NCBI GenBank assembly: GCA_033060915.1
Contig: CM065399.1
Location: 14,511,001 to 14,575,000, forward strand
Direction: 5' to 3'
Origin: Euryodendron excelsum
Taxonomy: Eukaryota > Streptophyta > Magnoliopsida > Ericales > Pentaphylacaceae
DNA length: 64,000 nucleotides
Part shown: positions 44,955-56,748 of the stretch, one piece after another
Layout of the letters: every line of letters begins with the position of its first letter
Numbering within the stretch: position 1 is the stretch's first letter
Notes under the pieces: generated by a model
Database searches by the model: none
The model's input: only the letters and a program-made list of their open reading frames with translations
What the model was told of the DNA's origin: nothing
Made by a program: the position numbers and the translations under genes

Positions 44955-46155
44955 CACAACAACCCCCCTATACACACACACACAAACACACACACTCTCT
45001 CTCTAGTACAAAGACAAAAGTTTCAAACTGAAAAATAAATTAGTAAATTTTACCAATAACATTATCAAACGACTTATTGATGCAATATTTTTGTATTTTT
45101 ATATAGATCAATGTTTGTTTGATTTTCTTTTGAATAAAGTGAAATTTTTTCATTATTTGTGGGTCTACAAGTAGAACTGAAAAGTAAATTATTTACTTTG
45201 TTGGTTGAGTCAACAATTTTGTATTACACTGGTTGAATCATTTGGAGAATACTTCACCAAAAATTAATTTTTATTGAATAGTTAAATTCATTATAATTCA
45301 GTGAATACTCTATTGAAAAGAGAGAAAAATAAATTAATTAATAATTTTTCACCTAAAAATAAAAAATAAAATTTTAAATAAAAAATTTACACTAGTATTA
45401 AAAATATAAAAAGCCTCATTTAAAATTTTCATTTTAGGAATATTTTTCGCTTTCACTAGAAAACTCACAACATAACTCACACGTATATTAACTATATCAT
45501 TGTTGCCCTACATCAACTTCTCGGTGTGCCACACACAAGTTAGAGTTACCCAGCATCTCACTTACATTGTGTGTCTCCCCCACATACCATCACACGGTGT
45601 GTGCCATACACCCACACTTGGTGCTCAACACTAACTCTCCACTCGCAGGGTGTGGTCTATCTTCACATACACAAGAATACTCACTTGTGCTAGCACGCAC
45701 TAACTCACAAGTAACCTTGGCGGTGGTGGTTTCTCACCTATTTGCCACCCACACACATCACAACTGAACCATATCTCATTTATATACTTGAGCTTGGAAC
45801 ATTCTAGAATGAGACCATTCTAGTTAAATAGTGAGGGACTTCAAGTAATGGAATATTCTAGAGAAGGGCAATGCTACCCATTAGCTGGCGCCTGCATGGT
45901 GGGGCTAAGTTGATTTGTCACCTATCAGTTGATGCTTGCCCAATAGGCGTGGCTGTAGGTTGCAAAATCCTCTAGAGAAATGGAGAGTTAGGCAAACATG
46001 TAAAAGATTTTAGAAGAGTCAACGATGACTCTCAACAATATTGATTCCAATCGACAACACTATTTTTGCAAAAAATTTGCAAAAACGAATATTGTGGGGT
46101 GGTGCACGTGACTCCGAATTTACTTCGCAAGGGTGGGTCCAATGTGGCCTGGCCT
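44955..46155. other. Far-upstream region of HSFA5, repeat-like
   Basis: AT-rich sequence followed by CA-rich low complexity (45460-45770). A 66-residue ORF at 45567-45767 is composition-driven and not a gene. Two heat-shock-element matches lie at 45797 and 45851. Confidence 0.45.
45797..45863 (+). promoter_or_regulatory. Two heat-shock-element matches
   Basis: 45797-45809 reads GAAcaTTCtaGAA, a perfect three-box nGAAnnTTCnnGAAn element. 45851-45863 reads GAAtaTTCtaGAG, with one mismatch. They lie about 1.1 kb upstream of the HSFA5 start codon. Class A heat-stress factors bind this motif, so heat or auto-regulation is possible. A role at this distance, beyond an inserted repeat, is only a suggestion. 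Confidence 0.45.
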
Positions 46156-46578
46156 CAGTGGCGGAGTTAGAAAATTAATTTAGGGGACAGTCATTAATAA
46201 CAAATAATTTTTTTTCTTTTTTAATCAACATTAGGACATTTTATTTAATATATTTTTATATATTAATATATAAATGATTCTTTAAAGTAAAATAACTATT
46301 TAAGGTAGACATTTATATATTTTTACAAGAAAAATTGAAAAACATTTCTAAAGCTATTAGTAAAATTAGAATTTTATTTAAAATTTGAAGGAGCAAATTG
46401 AAAATTATTTTTAAATTTGAGAAAACAAGTAGATGACTTTTCAAAATTTCAAAGTGGACATTTAAATATATTAAAGGGGTAAAGCTAAATTTTATTTTAA
46501 AAGTTATAAATAAAAATAAAATTTTTGAAAGTTAAAAGGAGGCAAGTGCCCCATTTGGACATTAGTTGAGTCCCCTCT
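46156..46578. mobile_element. Short interspersed element with perfect 9-bp target duplication
   Basis: Starts CAGTGGCGGAGTTAG and ends GAGTCCCCTCT. It is flanked by GCCTGGCCT at 46147-46155 and again at 46579-46587. The interior is AT-rich and non-coding. No terminal inverted repeats or poly-A tail are evident, so its class is uncertain, although the 'agtggcggag' start is common in plant genomes. It sits in the HSFA5 promoter, 385-800 bases before the start codon. Confidence 0.7.
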
Positions 46579-46587
46579 GCCTGGCCT

Positions 46588-46962
46588 TGAGGAGCCGAGG
46601 AGGTTCCAAAAACAAGAACGGATAACAATTTTCTAAATTTGATATCGTCACCGTGGGGGCATGTGACGCGGTGACCCAGTGACCCGCCCCAATACCGAAT
46701 GGAGTTCCAGTGCGATTGTCACGACTCACAAGTCTTCATGACTTTCGGCGGCTTTGGCGCCAACGCCAGAATTCTACCGTCAACGACTCAACGTCGTCTC
46801 TCTCTTCTCTCTCCTGAAGTTTCCTGTGTCTTCTCTTCGACTCTGCACATTCTCTCTCTATATCTATCTTCAAATTAGGGTTTCCATGTAACCAAATTCA
46901 CAGGCAAATTCGTTCTCCAAACCACACCTAACAACCAATCGACCTCCCATCGTCCATACGAA
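46588..46962 (+). promoter_or_regulatory. HSFA5 proximal promoter and leader, with ATGTAA element
   Basis: No clear TATA box. A TTTGGCGC at 46753-46760 matches the E2F consensus. CT-rich runs (about 46795-46862) mark a TATA-less, pyrimidine-patch type plant promoter and leader. A minimal start-stop ORF, ATGTAA, lies at 46886-46891, 77 bases before the main ATG, and there is no other upstream ATG between the two. Confidence 0.6.
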
Positions 46963-49900
46963 ATGGACGGATGTCCGGCCGCCGGAAACGGCGGCTCAGG
47001 ACCGGCACCGTTTCTCCTGAAGACGTACGAAATGGTCGACGACTCGTCGACGGACGAGATCGTCTCCTGGAGCTCCAACAAAAAGAGCTTCGTCGTGTGG
47101 AACCCTCCAGAGTTTGCTCGCCTCCTTCTTCCCATGTACTTCAAGCACAACAACTTCTCGAGCTTCATCAGACAGCTCAATACCTATGTAAGCCTCTTTC
47201 AATTCGAGATATGATTGGAATTTGAATTATTTTCTTTTGGCTCATGTGATATTGATATCGTATTCTCGTGTTAAGTGGTTACTTCATAATGGAAATTGAA
47301 GTCGTGTAACTTAGAAACCTAGGTTTTAGAATGATTAGATACATTTTTTATTTTTTGGGCTCATTTTGTTATTGCTTTCAAAATGACTTATTGAACAGTG
47401 ATATTTCAGGGGAATTTGGAAGCTAGTGACTTATTTCTTTTAGTATGTAACTGCTAACCATGCATGAATGAGTTTGGATCAATGTTAAAGAAAGAACTTA
47501 TTATATTTGAAAGCTAGTGACCTATGTTACCTTAGATGCCGATCGTGGTACATGGAATGGGAACATAATTATAGTATGCCACATGCTCTAACATGTGGTA
47601 CAAATGGGGGTAGAATTGTCTAAATTACATTATAAGAACTTATTATATTTCTAGAGTAATTTTCTTTTAACAGCTAGACTTCCAATAAAATAAAGTCTAA
47701 TTTTTCAAATTAATCATGTAAAAACGCATTTCTAGGAGAATTATAGCCTGTTTTTGGCATATTCATTGCCAAAACTCTATTATTCTCTGATTTTTGTTCA
47801 TTATATTTTATTTTTTCCACCTTAGGTAACCTTTAAGGAAATAAATAGGGGAAAAAAATTTGTGAACATTTTGAATCGCTAAATACACCATTTTGGAAAG
47901 GAAGAACCCTTTTTTGGAATACCTTTCCAAAAACATAAATTGCCAGGGTGTTAATGTTTCTTGGTAACACTGGGTAATACAAAGTCATACTTGCCATGCC
48001 ATAAAATTAATTGGCTATGTAATGTGATGGGGCTTGTATTTTCATCTTACTTGAATTTATTGAGGCGTTTATTGAGGCAAAGAGCATGATTAATTATTAT
48101 AACAACCTTTTGTCGTTTTGAGTACAAACTCCAGTTTATTCCTTTGGTAAACCAGTAGCTGGTGACAAGCAATCCCATTTCTTTTAGAAAATATTGCAAC
48201 CTTCTCGATGTCTAATGGGATTAATGCAACAAACCATCAACTTTGATGAGCTGCTTTGGGCAACATTTTAGTGATTTCGATCTTTTGAACATTAATGTCA
48301 ATTTCTGTAACAATATTTACAATACAAATCTTGGCAAATATAAGAGTGCTGATGATGATGTTGAATAAACACATATTCCCATTTGTAGAAAATTTCTAGA
48401 GTATTAGGAAATTGTAAAAGAGACCTTGACTTATCACTAAGCTCTTATTCAACACAAATGATTTCTTTTTTTGACAAGGTAGATACAAATGAAAGATCAA
48501 TCTTATTAGGTGATTCACAAGGGACATCCATAAGCGAACTTTTTAAAATTATTTCTTTATGTAGCTAAATTGTTTCAGAATATTGAAAAAGCAAGGTTCC
48601 ATTTCCCTAGATATTTCAGTGGCCCTTACTACCTTGCTTGATTTCCCTACATTGTTGATTGCTGGGGTTTTTCTTCTTCGGTTAATGGTTGTTTTCTTTG
48701 ATTTATTTGGTGGCATTTCGTTCTTGAAGGATTTCATACTTTTAGATTCTATATATGCTTTCTATTAATAAATTTTGGTCTTTTAATTGGAAACAAATGA
48801 AAAGTCGCCTCAAGTGTGATATTTGTTATAAAAATTTGAAGAATATTTGTTATAGACATTCCATTTCTAATGAGCAAACTGGAGAAGAGAAGAGAAAAGA
48901 TAATACTTATTGACTAAGTATATAAAAAATTTTATGGAAAAAATTTAGAATGGACTTACATTTAATCTTGCCATAGCTTTGTTCATATCTGATGTGTGAT
49001 ATTGCAAGAACAAGGAGAATATTTAGTTACATTGCGAACTATATGACATGATTTCTCATATCATCAGGTCTGGCAATGTCACCTTGATATGCTGGCATTC
49101 ATACTCGTTAATGTAGTGGGCACGTGAACAATATTAATGTATCAATGGCCTATTGATTGATATGAATTTTTGGAGATATACATTTCAAATGATTTGGTGA
49201 AAGAACTATCCTGAACCTGGATAGCTTTTGTATTAACAGATCAGATGGGTTGATAATTGTGAGAAAAATTCAATCCCCCATATGGTGCCAAGGGTGCTGG
49301 GAGGGGTAAACTAGCTACAGGCTAAGAAGCATGGACATGGACACGATACATGTCGGATACGTCGACACGGCAATTTTCAAAAAATGCTGGACACGACACG
49401 ACAGGGACACGACAAAAGACTATATTTTTATATTCCTTATATGTTATACATATAAATATTATACAAAAGAAGTAAAAAAATATAGAAGATTACACGAATT
49501 AAAAATAAAAAAAGAACACATTTCACTACTTAATCGGCAACAAATTCATAATTAGTCAATTATATTCCATAAAAAATATAAAGTAAACAAACACATTAAC
49601 ACACATTAACAACAAAAAAGTTGTTCTATCAATACACAATACTATAAAGCCATAAACTACAAAAAATATTAAAATGTCACTACATTTAATCAACTATTCA
49701 TCGTCATAGCATACTTGTTTTTCTTCTTCTTCTTGTTTGTTTTTCTTCTTCTTCGAACCAACAATTAGTTTCAAAATTTATAGTTGAGACCTTGCGTGTT
49801 CCTAAAGTATCCAAAACGAGACACGCGTGTCCAAGTCGTGTCCGTGGAGTGTCTAATGTAAAAATAAATAATAAATAATTGGACACGTAGAATGGAGTGT

Positions 49901-52900
49901 CCGACTCGTGTCCGACGAGTGTTCCACGTGTATCGGTGTTCAATAAGTGTCGGACACGGGTACGGTTCCTCCAACGGAGTGTCCGTGCTTCCTAGGCTAC
50001 AGGCTTACCTTTGACACAATATACACCAAGTGGCTGCTTTTAGACTTGAGCTTGCATTCTCACGCCTGATGGCCTAAGTTGTTTACCACTGCATCAAGCA
50101 ATGCCCCCCTGATAGCTAGGAAAATTGATTACCTTAAATAGAGGGTAAATTTTGAACTAGTTCTTTTAGGTTCAAATTTTGAGAATCTGAGGTTGATTTG
50201 TCTAAGCTTTAGTTGAGATTTCATACTGCCTTTTATACCAGTCTATACCAATGGCAGAATATGTTACTGCTTGGTCCTGGCTTCTTCCCATCAGGAACAA
50301 ATTTAGGATTTGGAAATATTTTTTCCATCTAATCCCCTTGGTTACATCCCTTGTAAATTACCCAATCTTTCATATAAGCTTGACTTTTGCACCTCCATTT
50401 ATTGATGGGCTTTGGTGATTCTGTTACTGTTGAAAGCTTAAGGCATACTAAGGGCTAAGATCTCCTAGAGCCTAAGCTCAAGCCATAAATAAAGCTTAAG
50501 TGAAGGAAGGTGCATTTGCGATAAACATGTATATTAAATATTCTTATAATTAAAAACAATTTGAAGTATGTAACACATAAAAAAAAGTTAAAATTATTTG
50601 ACATATCAACAAGAGAGTTAAAAAATGGATATACATGTAAATATTCTAAATTGGCATATATATTCACTAAATCAAATACCCATTGCAAAATTGGCAATAA
50701 ATGAAAAAATCTAGTTGTAACTTTTAAGTACATATTGCATAATTCTAAATGCTAAGGCTACATTTGGTAGGAGGGAATGGGTTGGCATGGAATATAGGAG
50801 GAAGTGGAAATGCGCATTCCTACGGATGGCAATTCAACCTGGCTTTTCGGGTCCTTGCCCTTATTGGGACGGATTTGTGAGTAACTTACCTAGGGTAGGG
50901 ACCGCTACAAGAGAGGAAGATTAAACCCCTGTTGGGTTCGGCTCGGGAATGGGTTTAAGGTATCCCTCCCCGACCTGATTACATATATATGTATAGCTGG
51001 AATTTTAACAGGTCTGCTGAGGGGACTAGCCTATAACACAATCATCCTTTTCATTTTTTTTTTTTTATAAGTCTGCAACACAGCTGTCACTCTCTCACCA
51101 CTGCATCTCTATCTTTATCCCTATCTCTCCATCACTCTCTATAGATATTGCACTCATATCAGCAACTCTGATGGCGGTTGCTATCAAGACGCTAGTCGTC
51201 ATTTTTTGCTGCAGCAATGGCTTCTTTCTCTCTCATCATTCTTTTATTGAATCCCAACAAATCTCTAAGAGCACTAGAAGAATGAGATTTGAATCGGCGA
51301 GATGAGGCTCAATGGTCAAGATATGAATCATTAAGTCTCTGGTTGGAACTTGGCGAGGTGACTTGTCTAGTATTCTTAGCATCGACGACAATAACAAATT
51401 CAAGAGAACAGAGATGGGGTTAAAGTTGCAAATCTAGTGATTTCATCTGGATATTTTTGTTTTGACATGTACAAAGATGTATAAACGGGTTGGGATGGGT
51501 GGGGATTGGGATGAATGAGGATGTCAAGGTTGGGGATGCGGTTAAAATTGTTGGGATGTGGGAACATTTTTTTCGGAAAGGTAGGGTTATGGTAAGGGCC
51601 CCCCGTCCCATACCCGCTTCATTGCCATCCCTACCCATTCCATTAGAATGACCATTCTCACAAAATGTAAGAATGGGCATTGCTCTTCTTGAGGTGAGGA
51701 ATATCCACTCCATTCCCGCATTGGATCACCACAAAAAAAAAAGTGAGAAGGAAGTCTCTCTCTCTCTCTCTCTCTAAAGGTGGTGTCCAGTGGTGGGTGG
51801 GGCTGGGGTGGTGGGGAAGGGGTGGGGGTGTGGTGTTGGGGAATGAGTGGGGAAGGATGGGAGTGGTGGGTCAGGTGGGAAGGGATGGGTGTGGGAAAAA
51901 AGAGAGAGAGAGGACGGAGAAAGGGTGATGCGTTTCTCTCTTGACCAATGGGTGTATCTCTAAAAGTCTTTCCATTCCATTCCAGTATTTAAAATGGCTT
52001 AGAACTTAGAAGTCATCTGTTCCAATGGGTGTATCCTAAAATAGTATTCCATCTTATCTGTTCCCATAACCACACAATGGAGTGGGAGTAATTATTCCAT
52101 TCAATTCTCACCTTAATTCTAATCCCACTTTCACTCCTTTCCTAGCTGATTCCATTCCTACATACCAAACGTAGCCTAAGAATTACAAAGTAGAGATATC
52201 TATTTCAAGTAATCAACCATAAGCTTATGAATCTAGAATAATATGGTATAAGGCAATATCAATTAATGACAATTGAAAAAAAAAGATAAAGGTATAATTG
52301 GATTATTGGAAGAAGGATGCTTCTTTCTTGAGCCTTGTGCGTGCTAAAAGGTGCATTCTTGAGGGCTTTTCGTGGGCTTCACTGAAGGGGCTTTGCCTGG
52401 CATGGGTTGAGGCGCTTCATCAAACCTTGACGAGCCTGGAGCTTTTCTGGGGCCTTGGCGTGCCTTGAACTAATTGGGTGATTGTTATGTAATGGTTCTG
52501 ACCATACCTGATTCTGTTATAGGCCAATTTAGCAGATCTAATGAAATTCCTGGGCCCCTGTTATTAAGATGTAACAGTCCATAATGGCTGCAAAAGCCCC
52601 ATTAAGGTGCTGTTACAGATCGTTAGAGCTAGATCAACCCTCCTTTTGACAGGTTCCAAAATTCAATTGGAAAGAAGAAGAGGGAAGCAGCTGACCTCAA
52701 AATCTTGAAGAGATTGCTTGTGAAGGAAAGCATCTAATGTGACCTTGAAATCTCCAGGAAATCTGTTGTGAATTTGAGCTTTCGGCTAAGGCAAACCCTT
52801 ATATTGACTCTCAGACCTTCGTAAACTTTTTTAGAAAGTCACAGAATGCGAGGTTGGTCTGATTGGGGCCAACTAAACCTCATAGAAGATACTTTTTATT

Positions 52901-55609
52901 TATCAGTAAAAACCTCATACATGACTTCATTTTGTAAATCACCTTGGCTTGTCCATGTAAGCCTTGTAAGTTCTGTTCTTTACAATAAGCTTAAGGCCTT
53001 GGGAAGTGGTTGGTCTTTTGGGAAGTTGACAGGAAAGTCAACTGGCTAATCAAGCTGTCTAATGTTTCAAGATATTGGGCTGATCTTGGTAGACTTATTG
53101 TCCTCCTAATTAATCCTATAGGATAACCTGAGCAGAAATAGAAAGTGATTAAATTGATCTAAATAATATCAATTTTAATTGATAAATAAATTTATTTAAA
53201 AAAATGAAAAAAAGTACTTTCTTGCGATGGTGATTTAAAAATGACTTAAAACTTAAAGTGTTGCAACAGGGGGGTTGTTCAGTGAATGGTGTGTTGAATA
53301 AAATTTATTAGAAATTATTGAAAACCCACAATTTACTGGATACTAGGTTTAAAGATGTGTATCACTAATATTTGTAGGAGTTGTGTGACCTGTCAAAACA
53401 AAAAATTCACAGCTCCAGCGTCCACGTCCTTTATGCAACGTCTGTTATGGCCTGCAACCGCAACTGTTATGGCTGCTACTGTTTGTAGATTGCAGTTTTT
53501 TTGGCAAAAATTGACTCCATTCTGTTTGTATTTATAATACACTTCCCTTGACCACTTCTATTTATTAAAAAAAAATGAACTTCCCTTAACCAACTTTTTT
53601 GTGCACTCATTAGTTTTGTAATCTTAATTTCTTACGTTTCAGTTAATAGAGGTCTGACATATGATTTGAAACAATTATTTTCCGCCAAAATTTTTTCCTT
53701 TAAATTTTTTAAACTTCCAAGTTTTCTTGATTCCCTTCCATTTAGGAGGCTTGTTCATATTCCTGACATGCTTCTGTGGCTGTGTGGCATTCATCTTTTT
53801 GCTTTTTCTTGTCTATCATGTCCAATCAAATGTGAACTATGTATAAATGTTTTGGACACATATACATCTCTAAGCTATTTTCTCAAAAAAATCAGACGCA
53901 TAGCCCAAACAAAGTAAACACTGATATGAACTTTTAATGTAGAAAAGGAAAATAATTGCTATATGTTAATTTAAAAAATTAAAGAGAGGAATGGAAGAGT
54001 CTAGTGAGGGAGTAATATTATTGTAAAAAAATTATGTATGCGATCCTTATCGAGCTTCATCTTCTCAGTTACACAATTGTTAGCACAAAATTTTTGTAAC
54101 GAAATATGATTTCATAGTTGTCCCATATAAGGTACTCATGCTTGTAAAAAATATACATTTATATACTGTTGTGTCGTCAGATTGATTGTGTATAGTATCA
54201 GTATGGTTTGTCATGTCAACTTATGCATATCGTGTACTGTTGGCATCCTTTGTCCATGTTTATAAAACATAGCCCTCCATAGTCCTGACTGAAGGAAATA
54301 CACGTGGGGAAATATTAAAAAATTCCATTTTATTGACTCAAAACAAATAACCTCTCACTGGTTTTTGGAATTCTACATCTTATAAGTTTGAGTTCTTCTT
54401 GTAATTCATTTTGAGTTCACAGAATCACATGGATATTTCTGTTAACAGGGATTTCGAAAGACTGATCCTGAAAGATGGGAATTTGCAAATGAAGATTTTT
54501 TGAAAAATCAAAAGCATCGTCTAAAGAATATCTATCGCAGGAAACCCATTCACAGCCATAGTCAACCTCAAGGTACTCCAGTTGACCCAGAACGAGCTGC
54601 TTTTGAGAAAGAAATTGATAATCTTTCACGCGAAAAAGCTGAACTTGAGAATAACGTTTTAAGGTTCAAACAGCAGCAATCTGCTGCAAAGGTTCAGTTG
54701 GAAGACTTCACTCAACAGGTAACTGGCATGGAGCAGAGGCAGGACAATTTGCTGACTTTTTTAGAAAAGGCAGTTCAGAACCATAATTTTGTTGAACAAC
54801 TTGCTCAGAAACTTGAAGCTATGGATTTCTCAGCATATAATAAGAAAAGGCGTCTACGTCAAGCTGATTACTCCCAGCCAGTTCCAGAGAATAGCTTTAT
54901 GGACAACCATAGCAACTCTCGGTCTGCGTTTCGGAATATTTTCCACCCAGATTTCTCAAATAAGCTAAGATTAGAATTATCACCCACTGTTTCAGATAAT
55001 AACTTTGTTTCACATAGCACACAGAGTTCCAGTGAAGATGAGGGAAGCCCACAGAGGAGACTATCCGAAGGTTACCAAAAAGAAGCACAGATGAGAGCTG
55101 GTGGTCTTTTGTTTGCCCCTGAAGCGTTAGAGCTATCAGACCCTAGGACGTCTTTCATGTTTAAGATGGATTCAACTCTATCCCGTAAAGTAGGAGGCAG
55201 TGAAAGCCCAAGACTGCAGTCCTCGCATCAAATTTTGAATTCCAATGAAGATGGTGATGGCAATATCTCCTGCCATTTAAATCTTACTCTGGCATCTTTG
55301 CCATTGCAGGCTGACAAGAGTCAATATTCAGCTAGGGTGCCACAACTAGGTCATGAAATTGGTAAATCTACGGAGTCAAGGTCTAATGCCAATGATAAAG
55401 AGGCTGATTTTAGAGTTTCCCCAAGGAATAGAGCCTTCTCTGATTATGAGACAACACAAGAAGCACAGCTTAAAAATCAAGGGCCTGCAACTCCTCAGGT
55501 CCGAGTAAATGATGTTTTCTGGGAACAGTTCCTAACTGAAAGACCTGGCTGTTCAGACACTGAAGAGGCTAGCTCTAGTTTCAGGGCAAACCCCTATGAT
55601 GATCAATAA
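46963..55609 (+). CDS. HSFA5: Heat-stress transcription factor A-5 (HSFA5), two exons
   Basis: Exon 1 is 46963-47187 (75 codons, donor TAT|GTAAGC). Exon 2 is 54449-55609 (acceptor TTAACAG|GG), phase 0, giving 461 residues. Nuclear DNA-binding protein of the heat-stress factor family. Residues 14-108 are the winged-helix DNA-binding domain ([14 protein letters not shown]...[15 protein letters not shown]), split by the intron at the place conserved throughout plant HSFs. About 123-185 is the HR-A/B coiled coil with the class A insertion. 206-212 is the nuclear localisation signal NKKRRLR. 431-441 is the AHA-type motif [11 protein letters not shown], shared by the A4/A5 group. The segment NKLRLELSP and the Pro/Ser-rich region agree with A5 rather than A4. 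In Arabidopsis HSFA5 binds HSFA4 and represses it. A TAA at 55607-55609 ends the protein earlier than usual: the same frame continues for 20 recognisable codons. The start is the first ATG able to give the domain, in good context (aaATGG). Confidence 0.92.
49322..49995. mobile_element. Non-autonomous TIR element, copy 2 (GGACACG-rich ends)
   Basis: Starts CTAAGAAGCATGGACATGG and ends CCGTGCTTCCTAG. The inverted ends share 'gaagca(c/t)ggaca'. It is flanked by perfect 8-bp copies of GCTACAGG (49314-49321 and 49996-50003). Non-coding, same family as 27047-27604. An 8-bp duplication points to hAT rather than Mutator, but the ends do not decide it. Confidence 0.85.
50756..52176. mobile_element. 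PIF/Harbinger (Tourist)-type element, interrupted
   Basis: Starts GGCTACATTTGGTAGGAGGG and ends CTACATACCAAACGTAGCC, with TAA on both sides (50753-50755 and 52177-52179), the 3-bp duplication of PIF/Harbinger elements. Without the nested insert it would be about 600 bases. Its interior carries 'aatggaatggaata'-type repeats. A CT microsatellite and G-rich stretch lie at about 51755-51930. Small ORFs there are low complexity. Confidence 0.8.
50821..51633. mobile_element. hAT-type MITE nested in the PIF/Harbinger element
   Basis: Starts TACGGATGGCAATTC and ends CATTGCCATCCCTA. Flanking 8-mers are CGCATTCC (50813-50820) and CCCATTCC (51634-51641), 7 of 8 identical. Subterminal 'gggtccttgccc' and its inverse 'gggcccttacc' extend the inverted repeats. 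No transposase. Confidence 0.8.
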
Positions 55610-55672
55610 CATAGACAACCAGGCCATTCAATGTCCAGAAATGCAAAGAACGTGGAACACCTCACTCTTTGA
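55610..55672 (+). pseudogene. Relic of the ancestral HSFA5 C-terminal tail
   Basis: Directly after the TAA the same frame reads 20 codons (HRQPGHSMSRNAKNVEHLTL) to a TGA at 55670-55672. The end resembles the conserved A5 C-terminus (Arabidopsis ends with ...NTKNIEQLTL), a leucine-rich tail thought to act in nuclear export. It is now outside the ORF unless the TAA is read through or the assembly is wrong at one base. Confidence 0.8.
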
Positions 55673-56740
55673 AACCTAAGTTGGAGTTGAACCTACTCAA
55701 AAGCGTTTAAAGGCTTCTTTGGGTTCTTCATGCTGTAACATTTATACATAATCAGGTATAGCATTTAGATTCATTCCAGACCTGTTTTGGTTCGAGCATG
55801 ATCTTGTTAATGTGTCAAGAGTTTTGATCATCACGAGTTATGCTCATTTCTTTTGAGGCCCATTATTCTGAAAAAACTTGTTGATTTCCTGGAAATGACA
55901 TGTGCAGTACTGGAAAACAGAAATATCTTTTGAAATCTACAAATAAGTTACAAAATAATTCATAATTAATTGAAGTATGTTGAGACGAGTATTGTCTTTA
56001 AACGTTATGTGCTTCTTACAGTATTATGTTTTGGATCAAGTTAGTACCTAGAAATTTAAGTCAGATGATCTGGAAATCTTGTCTATTACTTTATCTGTGC
56101 TCTTTTATTATCCTTGATGTTGTGCACAAAGCTCAATAAGAACTGTAGTTTCAAAAGAAATCAGCTCATTCCCACCAAAATTATATATTTGAGGAAATGT
56201 ATAAGGGGTTGTAGTGGGGCAAAGGTAACAACCATTAGTGCCTAGCTACCATTGTTGAGGGTTGAAATTGGGATGTTCTGTTATAGTGGTTGTCACTATT
56301 CACTATTCTGGAAGTTAAAAAGCTACCCAAAAGATCAAAATCCTCAGCTTATGTTTAAATATTGATAGGGAAAAGAAAGTTGTATTGAAGATCTTGCTCT
56401 TATTTTCATTTCCCTTAGGTGAAGGAGAAGATGCGTGGCATAGTATAAGTTGCTTGGGTGTGTTTTGGCACTGCATTTCCTTGGAACTCTCATCAAATTC
56501 AGGGACGAGATAATTATTGTAGAAAAATGCTACTCTTTCAGAAAATGTGTATAAAAAATTTCATCAGAATGATATGACAATAGCATTTTTGTAATTAAGA
56601 GCTATGTTATCTTTTGAAGTGAATGATTCTCGTTTAACTACATTATTCTGATAATAAATTATGTATAAATTTTTTAGTTGTATAGCATTATCCATTATTG
56701 TATGGATCTCTTCACGATTCTATCCTTCCTTTCTGGCTGA
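55673..56740. other. HSFA5 3' region and intergenic
   Basis: Presumed 3' untranslated region, then non-coding AT-rich sequence. No gene recognised. Confidence 0.5.
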
Positions 56741-56748
56741 TACTACAA

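Larger units (their letters stand above)
47188..54448 (+). other. HSFA5 intron, 7.3 kb, with nested transposons
   Basis: GT-AG intron at the position conserved in plant HSF genes, where it is usually far shorter. It contains a TIR element (49322-49995) and a PIF/Harbinger-type element (50756-52176) with a hAT-type element nested in it (50821-51633). The remaining roughly 5 kb holds only small ORFs without motifs. Confidence 0.85.

Noticed and set aside
45567..45767. 66-residue His/Thr-rich ORF upstream of HSFA5
   Set aside because: A translation of CA-rich simple sequence without conserved features.
53666..53917. 83-residue ORF in the HSFA5 intron
   Set aside because: No motif, AT-rich context and intronic position. 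It looks like chance.
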